Source of the DNA: Pseudomonas campi
GTDB taxonomy: Bacteria; Pseudomonadota; Gammaproteobacteria; Pseudomonadales; Pseudomonadaceae
DNA length: 64,000 nt
Assembly: GCF_013200955.2 (NCBI RefSeq)
Contig: NZ_CP053697.2
Coordinates: 310,001 to 374,000, forward strand
Direction of reading: 5' to 3'
Shown one piece after another: positions 48,501 to 56,640 of the stretch. The position numbers and the translations under genes are program-made. A model generated the notes under the pieces. That model was not told the origin of the DNA. It made no database searches and saw nothing but the letters and a program-made list of their open reading frames with translations. Position 1 is the stretch's first letter. Each line of letters opens with the position of its first letter.

Positions 48501-48916
48501 TCGTAGCGTTGGGTATAGATGCTCTGGGTTGAGCTCGAGCTATCTTGCCAGGCAATTATCCATCCCCCATCGGAAAGAAGCGTTGTTGAGGGGTTGCGTT
48601 GGTCGCCGGGGGTGGTGGTGTTTATGGAGGAAAGTCCGTCGATTTCTACCGCGAAGGTACTATCAGAAAATCGAACCTCTTCGATGCCTTGAAGTGTGTC
48701 TGTGCCGTCGTTGCCGTCGGATAAATTCTTATCAGTAATTGTTAGGTGACCATTTTCCCAGCTGAATAGATAATCAGCAGCACTTCCAGAGTAGATAGCA
48801 GCGTCCTCGCCGGCGCCGCCTAGCAATGTGTCATCGCCTGCCCTTCCAGTGATTTCGTCGTTACCCGCCGTGCCGTTGAGTATCTCGCTGATCTGGGTGC
48901 CGTTAACGATAGCCAT
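45587..48916 (-). CDS. RTX-type secreted calcium-binding protein with seven-fold DGGW repeat
   Basis: 1109 residues with no signal peptide, as expected for type I secretion. Residues 1-50 hold a short RTX block (GNDEITGRAGDDTLLGGAGED). Seven repeats of about 45-55 residues with a D-G-G/S-W-L/I-I-x-W/T core follow (about 105-450), suggesting a seven-bladed propeller. Then come three long related modules rich in nine-residue GGxGxDxUx calcium repeats. The end has GGAGNDVFAFIALADSG and a hydrophobic final segment ending SISLADFIA, a typical type I secretion signal region. No transporter genes (HlyB/D/TolC-like) are in the window. It is likely a secreted or surface adhesin or a binding protein. 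Confidence 0.85.
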   Translation of the reverse strand: MAIVNGTQISEILNGTAGNDEITGRAGDDTLLGGAGEDAAIYSGSAADYLFSWENGHLTITDKNLSDGNDGTDTLQGIEEVRFSDSTFAVEIDGLSSINTTTPGDQRNPSTTLLSDGGWIIAWQDSSSSTQSIYTQRYDSEGNKIGIETKVNNANSSSSHIDPAVSALPDGGWLIAWSHFPTGEILSRRYDATGEPVSDEQLVSTTPYAGLCPPTVITLSDGGWLISWEKNNEIISQQYDASGTPVGSKIFTSPFEISPGTLSTTALVDGSWLITWGENQTSGHSALQLTATQHYSATGELIGETIYSSPQSWTIKPTTTALADGGWLIAWTDDSGTMTCQRYNAEGEKSGEPSETDLAFDSFPYPASIIGLADGGWLITTGDSPIKSVRFDSNGNQIAQISTNTIGDSMGANVTATALADGGWLLTWQKNTSSEQGLEVLSLRYDADGIPQTPKVQGTDAADTLVGSSLITLAGGLGNDIYIVNSSNAATPIILEKSDEGTDTVYSSINYYKLADNIEIGRITTADKTARLEGNSLNNTLFATSANQTLDGGDGIDTASFIHSTAGVIQGIGHELQEIYTDGILYNIENITGSNFNDVFYNSSSNNVFDGALGSDTVDLSFISAASTINLSKTASQNTQGAGSDTFINIENLYGSRYNDNFTGNAAGNVLNGRAGNDVLDGREGADWLIGGDGSDTYFVDNTGDIVSETNTNATTGGTDTVNSYLSRYTLGANIENGRITASSTASLTGNSLNNILYAGAGNNVLNGGSGSDTASYLYAGSAVTVSLANTAAQATGGSGSDTLTAIENLTGSNYNDKLTGNSANNKLSGGLGNDVLNGGAGADNMIGGDGSDNYYVDHASDVVSETNADASTGGTDTIFSYLAGYNLGTNIENARILATGSANLTGNSLNNVLMAGNGNNVLNGGSGIDTASYAYAGSAVTISLSSTSAQATKGSGSDTLTSIENLTGSNYNDTLIGNSASNTLNGGSGNDRLTGGAGKDTLIGGAGNDVFAFIALADSGVASNSWDIIKDFVRGADKIDLSKLDANTAASGDNAFNKIIDGAATFTAAGQLKVFNGVLYGNTDGDIDAEFAIQLIGVSSISLADFIA

Positions 48917-49412
48917 GGGAGTCCATTCCTAATAGTTGATATGGTAGATGGCGACATTCTGCCTATTGGTCATGACGAGCGCGCGGCGGATTGTGCCAAT
49001 TTAGAGGTGTTCAGGCAAAGAAGTTCGTCTGCCCAACACGTCATACCGCGACATTGCTGTCGCAAAATCGATGATTGAAGATTATACGTGAGTGCTCTGC
49101 AAGGTTGGCGGTCTATTGAGAGTGCCTGGTCATGCGTGGTGCGATGACTTTTGTGCGGAGAAGCAATGGCGGGATTTTTACTCTTGATACTATACGACGC
49201 ACTGCATCGTCAGCTGATATCTAGAAATGGGCTCGGGCCGTTTATGAGCTTGTAGCGCTGCTCTTGGATTTGGCTCTTTTTATGGCTTATTTTCTGGTGC
49301 GCGCGTGGCCTAGCGGCTCATAAAATATGACCGAACCGGCGATGCCCCCAAAGATGCCCCTAAAGATTAGGGCTTACAACGGAGGTGCAGGAAGGGGTGG
49401 GGAATTGCAGGC
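48917..49412. other. intergenic region upstream of the RTX gene
   Basis: About 496 bases with no supported gene. The start of the RTX gene has AGGA about 10 bases upstream. The region is AT-richer than its flanks and borders tRNA-Phe. It contains a short GATGCCCC tandem motif listed separately. Confidence 0.5.
49341..49367 (+). repeat. short tandem GATGCCCC-AAA motif near tRNA-Phe
   Basis: GATGCCCCCAAA is followed at once by GATGCCCCTAAAGAT, two imperfect 12-base copies. Similar C-rich repeats occur beside integrase genes at tRNA sites, but no integrase frame is present here. Confidence 0.35.
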
Positions 49413-49445
49413 AATAAAAAACCGGCTCTAGGGCCGGTTCTTTAA
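49413..49445 (-). terminator. Rho-independent terminator of tRNA-Phe
   Basis: ACCGGCtctagGGCCGGTT forms the stem on the plus strand, with a run of six A at its left giving a U-tract for minus-strand transcription. It lies about 40 bases downstream of the tRNA 3' end. Confidence 0.85.
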
Positions 49446-49484
49446 GGCTTTCGGGTGATTTTGACACCACCTGAAAACGAAAGG

Positions 49485-49560
49485 TGGTGCCCAGGGACGG
49501 AATCGAACCGCCGACACGGGGATTTTCAATCCCCTGCTCTACCGACTGAGCTACCTGGGC
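49485..49560 (-). tRNA. tRNA-Phe (anticodon GAA)
   Basis: 76 bases including CCA. Acceptor GCCCAGG/CCTGGGC, D-arm AGCTCAGTCGGTAGAGC, anticodon loop TTGAAAA with stem GGGGA/TCCCC, and T-arm GGTTCGATTCC. A strong promoter and a terminator flank it. Confidence 0.97.
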
Positions 49561-49571
49561 AACGGGGCGCT

Positions 49572-49600
49572 ATTAAACGGATTTGGCTTTGCAGTGTCAA
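49572..49600 (-). promoter_or_regulatory. strong sigma-70 promoter of tRNA-Phe
   Basis: On the minus strand, a perfect TTGACA (49595-49600), 17-base spacer and TTTAAT -10 (49572-49577) lie 11 bases before the tRNA. A GC-rich discriminator follows, as usual for stable RNA. Confidence 0.85.
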
Positions 49601-49688
49601 GCCGGAGAAAGAAAAAATTTCAGTAAAGACGGGCGCTTACGAAATTTACGGGTGTTGCGGCGGTTCGCTGCGTGCTGCGCTTGCTTCT

Positions 49689-49754
49689 GTAGCCCGGATG
49701 CAATCCGGGGGGCATGCCTCGGTGAGTGAGGTTCTCGGATTGCATCCGGGCTAC
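49689..49754. repeat. REP-like palindrome (GTAGCCCGGATGCAATCCGGG family), copy 2
   Basis: Same inverted pair as at 43217: GTAGCCCGGATGCAATCCGG and GGATTGCATCCGGGCTAC around a spacer. It lies six bases past the end of yggX and may act as a transcript end. Confidence 0.85.
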
Positions 49755-49759
49755 AGGGT

Positions 49760-50032
49760 TTAGGCGCTCGGTGGCACGTAGCCGTCGGCCTGGGCGTATT
49801 CCTCGCCGGAGAGGAACTTGTCCATCTCGCCCTGGAGGAACTTGCGGTCTTCGGCGTTCATCATGTTCAGGCGGCGTTCGTTGATCAGCATGGTCTGGTG
49901 CGCCTGCCATTCGTCCCAGGCTTGCTTGGACACGTTGTTGAAGATGTCTTCGCCTTTCGCGCCCGGGTAGGGCTGGCGGTCGAGGCCGGGGAGGTCTTGT
50001 TTGTGCTTGCGGCAGTGGACGGTGCGGCTCAT
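49760..50032 (-). CDS. yggX: YggX, probable Fe(2+)-trafficking / oxidative-damage protection protein
   Basis: 90 residues, the usual length. The family marks are the opening [19 protein letters not shown] with its single Cys near residue 7, then [18 protein letters not shown], and [15 protein letters not shown] [17 protein letters not shown]. It protects Fe-S proteins against oxidants and is linked to MutY in many gammaproteobacteria. The start overlaps the mutY stop by four bases (ATGA). Confidence 0.95.
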   Translation of the reverse strand: MSRTVHCRKHKQDLPGLDRQPYPGAKGEDIFNNVSKQAWDEWQAHQTMLINERRLNMMNAEDRKFLQGEMDKFLSGEEYAQADGYVPPSA

Positions 50033-51096
50033 GACGTTTCTCCTGCATTCAGTTCTTGCGCGGCTCGCTTGAGGAGCTTCTTTACCGGGGCGGCCAGGCC
50101 CAGGCGCGGCGGGGTGGCGAGGTTATACCAGAGCCAGTCGCCCTCGGCCACGCCAAGGGCGGCGGCTTCGACCTGGATCAGCCAGGGTTCGATGCTCAAC
50201 TGGAAGTGGCTGAACGTGTGGGTCAGCCCAGCCAGTTCGCGGCGCTCGCCCAGCTGCAGGGCGTGCTGGCTGGCCAGCGGTTCGAGGGCGTTCAGGTCGT
50301 CCAGCTCGGGCAGGCTCCACAGGCCGCCCCAGAGGCCGGTCGACGGGCGGCGATAGAGCAGGATGGCGCCGTCGCGGTTGGCCAGGAGTGGCATCAGCGT
50401 GCGCTTCTGCGGCAGCGCCTTGCGCGGCTTGGCGATCGGGTAGCGGATCTCCAGGCCCAGCAGGTGTGCCTGGCAGCCGCTCTGCAGCGGGCAGATCAGG
50501 CAGCTTGGCTTGCTCCGGGTACAGAGCGTGGCGCCCAGGTCCATCATCGCCTGGGTGTAGTGATTGACTCGCTCGTCGGGCAGGAAGCACTCGGCTACCT
50601 GCCACAGCTGCTTGGCCACTTTCGGTTCGCCCGGATAGCCTTCCTGGGCCACGTAGCGGGCCAGCACGCGTTTGACGTTGCCGTCGAGGATTGGCGCGCG
50701 CAGGCCCATGCTCAGGCTGGCGATGGCGCCGGCGGTGGAGCGGCCAATGCCGGGCAGCGCGGTGAGCTGCTCGACGTCGCGGGGGAATTCGCCGCCGTGC
50801 TCGGCCATGACGATCTGCGCGGTCTTCTGCAGGTTACGTGCGCGGGTGTAGTAGCCAAGGCCGGTCCACAGGTGCAGCACTTCGTCTTCCGGGGCCTTGG
50901 CCAGGGCTTGCACGGTCGGCAGGGCGTGCATGAAACGGTCGAAGTAGCCGAGTACGGTGCTGACCTGGGTCTGCTGCAGCATGATTTCCGAGACCCACAC
51001 CCGGTACGGGTTAATGTCCTGCTGCCAGGGCAGATCCTTGCGCCCGTGCTGGTCATACCAGGCCAGCACGGCGCCGTTGAATTGCGCGGGCGTCAT
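50029..51096 (-). CDS. mutY: A/G-specific adenine DNA glycosylase MutY
   Basis: 355 residues from ATG 51096, which overlaps the upstream stop by four bases; a longer frame to 51279 is out-of-frame AsmA code. The catalytic Glu lies in [10 protein letters not shown], the HhH is [14 protein letters not shown] with Asp in [10 protein letters not shown], and the Fe-S cluster is C-x6-C-x2-C-x5-C in [20 protein letters not shown]-terminal NUDIX-like domain recognises 8-oxoG. It removes adenine opposite 8-oxoguanine. It is cotranscribed with yggX, whose product protects its cluster type. Confidence 0.97.
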   Translation of the reverse strand: MTPAQFNGAVLAWYDQHGRKDLPWQQDINPYRVWVSEIMLQQTQVSTVLGYFDRFMHALPTVQALAKAPEDEVLHLWTGLGYYTRARNLQKTAQIVMAEHGGEFPRDVEQLTALPGIGRSTAGAIASLSMGLRAPILDGNVKRVLARYVAQEGYPGEPKVAKQLWQVAECFLPDERVNHYTQAMMDLGATLCTRSKPSCLICPLQSGCQAHLLGLEIRYPIAKPRKALPQKRTLMPLLANRDGAILLYRRPSTGLWGGLWSLPELDDLNALEPLASQHALQLGERRELAGLTHTFSHFQLSIEPWLIQVEAAALGVAEGDWLWYNLATPPRLGLAAPVKKLLKRAAQELNAGETS

Positions 51097-53321
51097 CGGT
51101 TGAACAGGCCCTTGAGTGCGTCCTTGAGTTCCGGGCTGACCTTGTCGCCGAGCTTTTCTTCGATCTTCTCTTCGAGCTTGTTGCCGGCCAGCTTGGCGGC
51201 GACCTTGCCCATGCCGTCCTTGTCCAGGCGGCAGGCCTTGGCGCCCAGCTCCAGCGGGCCGCGGCAGAGCAGGGGCCATTCGATGTCGGCGTAGCGTTCG
51301 TTGACCTGGCAGGCCTGGTCCGGCATGGCGCTCTTGTCGCCTTCGATGACGATGCCGATGCGGTAGTCGAGGCCGAGTACGCGCAGGTCGACATCGCCTT
51401 TGCCTTTGACCGTGAGGCCGGGCAGGCGGGCTTTGAGGTCGGGATTGCTGGCCACGCCATTGCGGAAGGTCAGGTTGCCGTCGAGTTCTTCGAAAGGGGT
51501 GTCCTTGCCACGTGGCTCACCGGTGAGCGACTTGCGATTGAGGGTGGCGATGCCCTGGCACAGCTGCTGCTCCAGGTTGGCTTCGATCAGCACGCCGTCG
51601 CTTAGGCTGAAGCCGGCCTTGCCGTTCAGCGCGTCGATCCAGGCCTTCTGGCTATTGCCCTGGGTGCGCACGTCGGCATTCAGGTCGAGCAGGCCTTTGA
51701 TCGGGGCCTTTTCGCCCTGGGCTTCGATAAGTTTTTCCACCGGGATGCGGGTCAGCTGTTTCTGTGCGGTGAGCAGTGGCACGGCAGGGCGCACGTCGAG
51801 TTGCGAGGTGACGGCGAAGTTGCCGCCATACAGGTCGCCACGCAGCTCCTGCAGGTTGAGTACGCCGCCGCGGGCCTTGGCCTTGAACAGGGCGCTTTCG
51901 ATGGGCAGCTTGTTCAGGGTCAGCTGGCCGAGGCTGATGTCGGCCTGCACATCGAGCTTGCGCAGTTGTTCGAGGGGCAGCAGCTGTTCGTTGCTCCAGG
52001 CCTGCTGGGTTGGCGAGTTCGGCAGCGGTGTGCTGCCGCTCTTGCCGGCGGCGGCCACGGCGCCCTTGATCTCGTTCTTGCGCGCGACACCGGCGCTGGC
52101 GTCCTGATCCTTGGGCGGCAGGTAACGGTCGAGGTCGAGCTTGTCGCCCTTGAGCTGCAGGCGCAGGGCCTGCTTGGCGAAGTCGCTGACGGCCAGGCTG
52201 CCGCTGAAGCTGCTGTCGTCCAGTTTCAGGCTCAGTTCGTTGAAGTTGATGCTGGTCGGCGTGCCGGCCAGGCGGGTCGACAGCTCGAACTGCTGCAGGG
52301 TGTTGGCGTCACGCATGGCCGGCAGCTCGACGCCGAGGCCGCTGAGGAATTCGCGCAGGTTGACCTGGGCGATGGACAGGCCGCCTTGTAGCTGGACGGT
52401 CTTGTCCAGGTCGCGCAGCTTCAGCTCGCCGATGGCGCGCAGCTGGTTGGCGGTGAGCTTGAGGCTGTTCCACTCGGCGACCTGGGCGGCCTGGTCGAGC
52501 AGCAGCTGGCCCTGGGTGGCGAAGGTCAGGGTCTTGCCCTTGAACGGCTCGCCGGAGGCCTCGCCGGCCAGCTTGAAGTCTTCCAGCTGGTAGCGCTTGA
52601 GGGCGCGGTCGAAGCGCAGCGCGGTCTGCAGTTCGGTCTTGGCGCGCAGCACCGGCTGGTTGGTGCCGAAGAAGGCGGTCAGTTTCAGCGGGATGCTGGC
52701 GCCTTCGCGGATCGCCCCGGTGCTCAGCTCGATGCCTTCGGCGCTGAACTGGCGGCCGTTGCTTGCGTCCTGGTAATCGATGCGCGAGTTGCTGATGGTC
52801 AGGCTGTCGATATCCAGCTTGATCGGCTGGCTGTCGGCCGTTTCGGCAGGGGCCGGTTCGCTGCCGGCAGGCGCCGTGCTATCGCTGGCGGTAGTGGGCG
52901 GGGTGGCGGCGGTTTGCGCCGGTTTGCCCACGCCTTCCCAGTTGCCGCGGCCCTTGGCGTCGCGTTGCAGGGTCAGGTTGAGGCCGTCGAGGCGGATGTC
53001 GCTCATCTGCACTTCCTTGCGCAGCAGCGGCAGCACGCGCACGGAGAGGCCCAGCAGGCGCAGGTCGGCGAAGGGTTTGTCCGGGGTCTCGGCGCTGGCC
53101 AGGGTGGCGTCGGTCAGTTCCAGACCGAGCCAGGGGAACAGGCTCCAGCCGATGTCGCCATTGAGCTTGAGTTCCAGATTGGCCTTGTCGCGGGCCAGTT
53201 GCTGGATCTCGTCCTTGTAGTCGTTGGGGTCGAACAGGTGGGTCAGGGCGAAGCCGAGGCCGACGATGATCAGCAACAGTCCGAGGAAGACCAGGCCCAG
53301 GATTTTGCCGATAGATTTCAT
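51093..53321 (-). CDS. asmA: AsmA-family inner-membrane protein
   Basis: 742 residues. One N-terminal membrane helix ([20 protein letters not shown]) is followed by a long extracytoplasmic repeat-beta region. The AsmA start [20 protein letters not shown] and the C-terminal [14 protein letters not shown] segment with [18 protein letters not shown] are typical. A Pro/Ala/Thr-rich linker (about 135-165) divides the N-terminal part. The family takes part in lipid transport or outer-membrane assembly. It is the first gene of asmA-mutY-yggX. Confidence 0.92.
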   Translation of the reverse strand: MKSIGKILGLVFLGLLLIIVGLGFALTHLFDPNDYKDEIQQLARDKANLELKLNGDIGWSLFPWLGLELTDATLASAETPDKPFADLRLLGLSVRVLPLLRKEVQMSDIRLDGLNLTLQRDAKGRGNWEGVGKPAQTAATPPTTASDSTAPAGSEPAPAETADSQPIKLDIDSLTISNSRIDYQDASNGRQFSAEGIELSTGAIREGASIPLKLTAFFGTNQPVLRAKTELQTALRFDRALKRYQLEDFKLAGEASGEPFKGKTLTFATQGQLLLDQAAQVAEWNSLKLTANQLRAIGELKLRDLDKTVQLQGGLSIAQVNLREFLSGLGVELPAMRDANTLQQFELSTRLAGTPTSINFNELSLKLDDSSFSGSLAVSDFAKQALRLQLKGDKLDLDRYLPPKDQDASAGVARKNEIKGAVAAAGKSGSTPLPNSPTQQAWSNEQLLPLEQLRKLDVQADISLGQLTLNKLPIESALFKAKARGGVLNLQELRGDLYGGNFAVTSQLDVRPAVPLLTAQKQLTRIPVEKLIEAQGEKAPIKGLLDLNADVRTQGNSQKAWIDALNGKAGFSLSDGVLIEANLEQQLCQGIATLNRKSLTGEPRGKDTPFEELDGNLTFRNGVASNPDLKARLPGLTVKGKGDVDLRVLGLDYRIGIVIEGDKSAMPDQACQVNERYADIEWPLLCRGPLELGAKACRLDKDGMGKVAAKLAGNKLEEKIEEKLGDKVSPELKDALKGLFNR

Positions 53322-53372
53322 GAACGCGTCCTTGTTTGGATGACTTTTCTGGGCGCCGAGTATAGCGCCGGC

Positions 53373-54473
53373 TCAGAGTGCCGCGGCCACCTTCTCGGCG
53401 ATTGCCAGGCTGGCGGTGAGGCCTGGGGACTCGATTCCGAACAGGTTGACCAGACCGGGCAGGCCGTGGGCGGCAGCGGTTTGGATGACGAAGTCGGCGG
53501 GCGGTTCCCCGGCGCCGCTCAGCTTGGGTCGCACGCCGCTGTAGCCGGGCTGCAGGCGGCTGGGGTCAAGGCCGGGGAAGTAGCGCTGGATCGCCGTGGC
53601 GAAAGGCTCGCGCAGCTGCGCGTCGACCTGGTAGTCCAGGCTGTCCAGGTAGCGCATGTCCGGGCCGAAGCGCAGCTGGCCGCCGAGGTCGAGGGTGGCG
53701 TGGATGCCGAGGCCGGCGATGTTGGCTTCTGGCATTGGGTAGACCAGGTGCTGGAACGGGCTGCGCCCGCTGTAGCTGAAGTAGCGGCCCTGGCACAGAT
53801 GCAGCGGCGGTATCGGCGCGAGACCGGCGGTCTGCGCCGCCAACTGCTGGGCGAACAGGCCGCCGGCATTGATCACCAGCTGGGCGCGCAGCTGGAACGG
53901 CTCGCCGGCGCTGATGCCGCTGGCCAGCCAGCCGTCGGCGCTGGATTGCAGATGCTCGATGCGCGTACGCAACACCAGTTGCGCGCCGCGGGCTTCGGCG
54001 ACGGCCAGCAGTGATTGCAGGTAGGCGTGGCTGTCGAGGATTCCGCTGCTCGGTGATAGCAGGCCAGCGACCGCGCGAACTGCCGGCTCCAGGCCAAGCA
54101 GCTGGGCGCGGTCTAGCGGCTGCAGGTCGCTGACCCCGCAGGCGGCGGCATTGGCCTGGAGCTTTTCCAGCTGGGCGATTTCTGCCGCCTCCACCGCCAC
54201 CAGCAGCTTGCCGATGCGGCGGTGCGCCACGCCCTGTGCGGCGCACCAGGCATACAGGCGTTCGCGGCCTTCGCGGCACAGCTCGGCCTTGAGTGAGTCG
54301 GGCGGGTAGTACAGGCCGGCGTGGATCACCTCGGAGTTGCGGCTGGAGCTGTGGCTGCCGATCAGGCTTTCCGCTTCGACGATCAGCGTGCTCTGTCCGG
54401 GGCGTGCCAGGCGTGCGGCGCAGGCCAGGCCGATGGCGCCGGCGCCGATGATCAGGGTGTCGATGCTATGCAT
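53373..54473 (-). CDS. FAD-dependent oxidoreductase (DAO family, L-2-hydroxyglutarate oxidase-like)
   Basis: 366 residues from ATG 54473; the frame goes further up but without similarity. The FAD site is DTLIIGAGAIGLACAARLA. HSSSRNSEVIHAGLYYPP is typical of the LhgO/L2HGDH group. The C-terminal part includes YSGVRPKLSG and GIESPGLTASLAIAE. It would oxidise a 2-hydroxy acid, probably L-2-hydroxyglutarate, with FAD. It is transcribed away from the sterol-desaturase-type gene. Confidence 0.85.
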   Translation of the reverse strand: MHSIDTLIIGAGAIGLACAARLARPGQSTLIVEAESLIGSHSSSRNSEVIHAGLYYPPDSLKAELCREGRERLYAWCAAQGVAHRRIGKLLVAVEAAEIAQLEKLQANAAACGVSDLQPLDRAQLLGLEPAVRAVAGLLSPSSGILDSHAYLQSLLAVAEARGAQLVLRTRIEHLQSSADGWLASGISAGEPFQLRAQLVINAGGLFAQQLAAQTAGLAPIPPLHLCQGRYFSYSGRSPFQHLVYPMPEANIAGLGIHATLDLGGQLRFGPDMRYLDSLDYQVDAQLREPFATAIQRYFPGLDPSRLQPGYSGVRPKLSGAGEPPADFVIQTAAAHGLPGLVNLFGIESPGLTASLAIAEKVAAAL

Positions 54474-54574
54474 GATGGCTGGCGTGAACAGTGGCTGGTT
54501 TTGGCGGCTGGGGCGGTGTTGCCGAGCGGCCTGGGGCGTTAGGCTGGCAGCATAACAAGAACCGAGAAGCGCCC

Positions 54575-55789
54575 ATGAATGTCGCCGTAATGGCCGTGCC
54601 GCTGTATATCGCACTGATCCTGCTGGAGCTGGCGTACGAGCGCTACAGCGGGCGCCACACCTATCGTCTGGCGGATGCGACCACCAGCATCAACACCGCC
54701 GTGTTGCGCGTATTGCTCGAAGGGCCGCTGCGTCTGCTGCTGGTGATCCCTTACGCCTGGCTATACGAACATGCGCGGCTGCTGGAGCTGGATGCGAGCT
54801 CGCCCTGGGTCTGGCTGCTCGGTTTTATCGCCGTGGACTTCTGCTTCTATTGGGCGCATCGCAGCCTGCACCGTTACAACCTGCTGTGGGGCGCGCACCA
54901 GCCGCATCACTCCAGCGAGGACTTCAACCTGTCCACCGCGCTGCGCAAGGGCGCCTTCCAGACGGCTTTCGACTGGCCGTTCTACCTGCCGCTTGCGTTG
55001 TTGGGGATTCCGCTGCCGCTGTTTCTGGTTCTGCTTGGCGCGCAGCTGGTCTACCAGTTCTGGATCCATAGCCAGCATGTCGCCCGGCTCGGCGTGCTGG
55101 AGTGGTTCATGGTCACGCCGAGCAACCACCGCGTGCACCACGGGCAGAACGACTGCTACATCGACAAGAACCATGGCGGCGTGTTCATCATCTGGGATCG
55201 CCTGTTCGGCACCTTCGTCGACGAGCGCGAGCCGGTGCGCTACGGGGTGACCACGCCGGTGCGCACCTTCGACCCGATCCGCCTGCAGTTTTCCTGGTGG
55301 CGCCTGCTCTGGGCCGATGCCCGCGCGACTCGCTCCTGGTGGGACAAGCTGCGCCTGTGGTGGATGCCCACCGGCTGGCGCCCGGCAGATGTGCAGGCAA
55401 GGCCCTGGCCATCGATGCCCGCGGACAAGTTCGAGCGGCCCTATCCGAGCAGCCTGCGCTGGTATGCCTTTCTGCAGTTCGTGGCGATCAATGCCATGGC
55501 CCTGTGCTTCCTGGCCAGCGTCAAGCGCGCCGCCGTGTGGGAGCCCTGGCTGCTGGTGCTGGCGATCCTCAGTGGCTGCGTCAGCCTCGGCCTGCTGTTC
55601 GAGGGCAAACGCCGGCTGTGGTCGCTGGAGGTGGTGCGGCTGCTGGCGCTGGCCGGTTTGGCACTGGGCTGGGGCTTGTGGCTGGTGCCGGCGCAGTGGC
55701 TGCTCGGCGTGCTGCTGGCGGGGCTGTGTGTGGCCAGCCTGCTGTGGCTGAAGTGGTTGGCGGCGCGACCGCAGGTGGTAGCGACGTAG
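54575..55789 (+). CDS. sterol desaturase/fatty acid hydroxylase-family membrane protein
   Basis: 404 residues from ATG 54575; longer in-frame starts lie in the divergent spacer. There are about six membrane helices. The di-iron His motifs are complete: HRSLHR, HQPHHSS, and HRVHHG. WDRLFGTFVDE is a further family mark. The C-terminal third (about 280-404) adds four hydrophobic helices beyond the catalytic core. It would oxidise a lipid chain or sterol-like lipid; the substrate is unknown. Confidence 0.9.
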   Translation: MNVAVMAVPLYIALILLELAYERYSGRHTYRLADATTSINTAVLRVLLEGPLRLLLVIPYAWLYEHARLLELDASSPWVWLLGFIAVDFCFYWAHRSLHRYNLLWGAHQPHHSSEDFNLSTALRKGAFQTAFDWPFYLPLALLGIPLPLFLVLLGAQLVYQFWIHSQHVARLGVLEWFMVTPSNHRVHHGQNDCYIDKNHGGVFIIWDRLFGTFVDEREPVRYGVTTPVRTFDPIRLQFSWWRLLWADARATRSWWDKLRLWWMPTGWRPADVQARPWPSMPADKFERPYPSSLRWYAFLQFVAINAMALCFLASVKRAAVWEPWLLVLAILSGCVSLGLLFEGKRRLWSLEVVRLLALAGLALGWGLWLVPAQWLLGVLLAGLCVASLLWLKWLAARPQVVAT

Positions 55790-55837
55790 CCCGGATGCAA
55801 TCCGGGGTGGGACTTTCCCGGATTGCATCCGGGCTAC
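55786..55837. repeat. REP-like palindrome (GTAGCCCGGATGCAATCCGGG family), copy 3
   Basis: GTAGCCCGGATGCAATCCGG and the inverted GGATTGCATCCGGGCTAC. It starts inside the last codons of the desaturase-type gene, its GTAG providing the TAG stop. Confidence 0.85.
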
Positions 55838-55840
55838 GGT

Positions 55841-55918
55841 CCGTAGGGTGGATGACGCTTTTTCATCCACCACGGCGCCGCTCTCGCTGGATCGATGGGG
55901 CGCGATCCACCCTACGGG
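55841..55918. repeat. palindromic repeat (GTAGGGTGGAT family)
   Basis: CCGTAGGGTGGATGACGC at the left and GCGATCCACCCTACGG at the right form a long imperfect inverted repeat. Only one copy is seen in the window. Confidence 0.65.
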
Positions 55919-55938
55919 CGGTAATTGCATGCCGCTTT

Positions 55939-56005
55939 CGTAGGAGCGAGCTCTGCTCGCGAAAGGGGGGGGCAGCTATTTCGCGAGCAGAGCTCGCTCC
56001 TACAG
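55939..56005. repeat. palindromic repeat (GTAGGAGCGAGCTCTGCTCGCGA family)
   Basis: CGTAGGAGCGAGCTCTGCTC and the inverted GAGCAGAGCTCGCTCCTAC surround a G-rich spacer. This sequence type is common between Pseudomonas genes. It is the third adjacent but unrelated palindrome in this spacer. Confidence 0.8.
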
Positions 56006-56045
56006 GCTGGTGCGCGCGGCGCACCCTACTGCGGTTTTGCGCCGG

Positions 56046-56444
56046 TTACAGGCTATCCAGCTGCAGGCCGGTGCGGGCGGCCAGGGCCTGGCTTTCCAGA
56101 TGGTCTTTCGGCGCGGCCAGGTGCAGCGGCTTGCCGGCTTCGCGGGCCATGCGCTGGGCTTCGTCGAGGATGCGTCGGGCCACGCCGCGCTTGCGCGTGA
56201 CCTTGCGTACGCACAGGTGCGACAGACGCCAGCAGTCGGCGCCATGGGTTAGCAGGGCGGCGCCGAGCAGGCGGTCGTTGAAGCGCCCGGCGATCAGTCG
56301 GCCTTCGCCGATGCCGCTGGCGATCAGCGCGTCGGCGCTGGCGTAGGGCGTCAGCAGCCAGTCCGGGGCGTCGGCGTAGACCTTGGTCAGGTCGGTGTGA
56401 TCCTGGGCCGATGGGCGGGTGACGATCTCGACAAACACGGGCAT
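56046..56444 (-). CDS. GNAT acetyltransferase, PanZ-like
   Basis: 132 residues. The segment ARFNDRLLGAALL-type (GRFNDRLLGAALLTHG) followed by LCVRKVTRKRGVARRILDEA resembles PanZ, including the acetyl-CoA loop R-x-R-G-V-x-R/G. PanZ senses acetyl-CoA and helps mature aspartate decarboxylase PanD. The panD gene is not nearby, so the role is by family only. Start ATG 56444. Confidence 0.7.
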   Translation of the reverse strand: MPVFVEIVTRPSAQDHTDLTKVYADAPDWLLTPYASADALIASGIGEGRLIAGRFNDRLLGAALLTHGADCWRLSHLCVRKVTRKRGVARRILDEAQRMAREAGKPLHLAAPKDHLESQALAARTGLQLDSL

Positions 56445-56609
56445 CGCAGCTTCCTCGCGGGCGGGTGGCGCAGTGTAAGGTCAGCCCGACCGCGCCGATA
56501 GCCTTTGCGAAAGCAGTCTATCCAAAGCGGCGCAGGCCAGAGCCAGCCTGCGCTGTTAATTCAGGAATGGATAAGCACGCTCTTGGCCTGCCGGTGTGCA
56601 AACTGGTGC

Positions 56610-56632
56610 GGCCGGCATCAGCGCTGCCGGCC
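56610..56632 (-). other. hairpin just past the nrtD stop
   Basis: A perfect eight-base inverted repeat GGCCGGCA/TGCCGGCC with a 7-base loop lies eight bases after the nrtD end, without a T-run. A second perfect 8-bp hairpin (GCGCAGGC/GCCTGCGC) is at 56530-56553. These may end or protect the nrt transcript. Confidence 0.45.
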
Positions 56633-56640
56633 GGCGGCGA

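Noticed and set aside
49360..49440. Start of an integrase gene (ATGCCCCTAAAGATT...) beside tRNA-Phe
   Set aside because: The frame gives no integrase-like protein and runs into the terminator; only the nearby tandem motif was kept as a weak hint.
50056..51294. 412-codon plus-strand frame
   Set aside because: Antisense to mutY; composition-driven open frame.
56530..56632. Rho-independent terminators after nrtD
   Set aside because: Two strong hairpins are present but neither is followed by a T-run in the transcription direction, so they are recorded only as hairpins.
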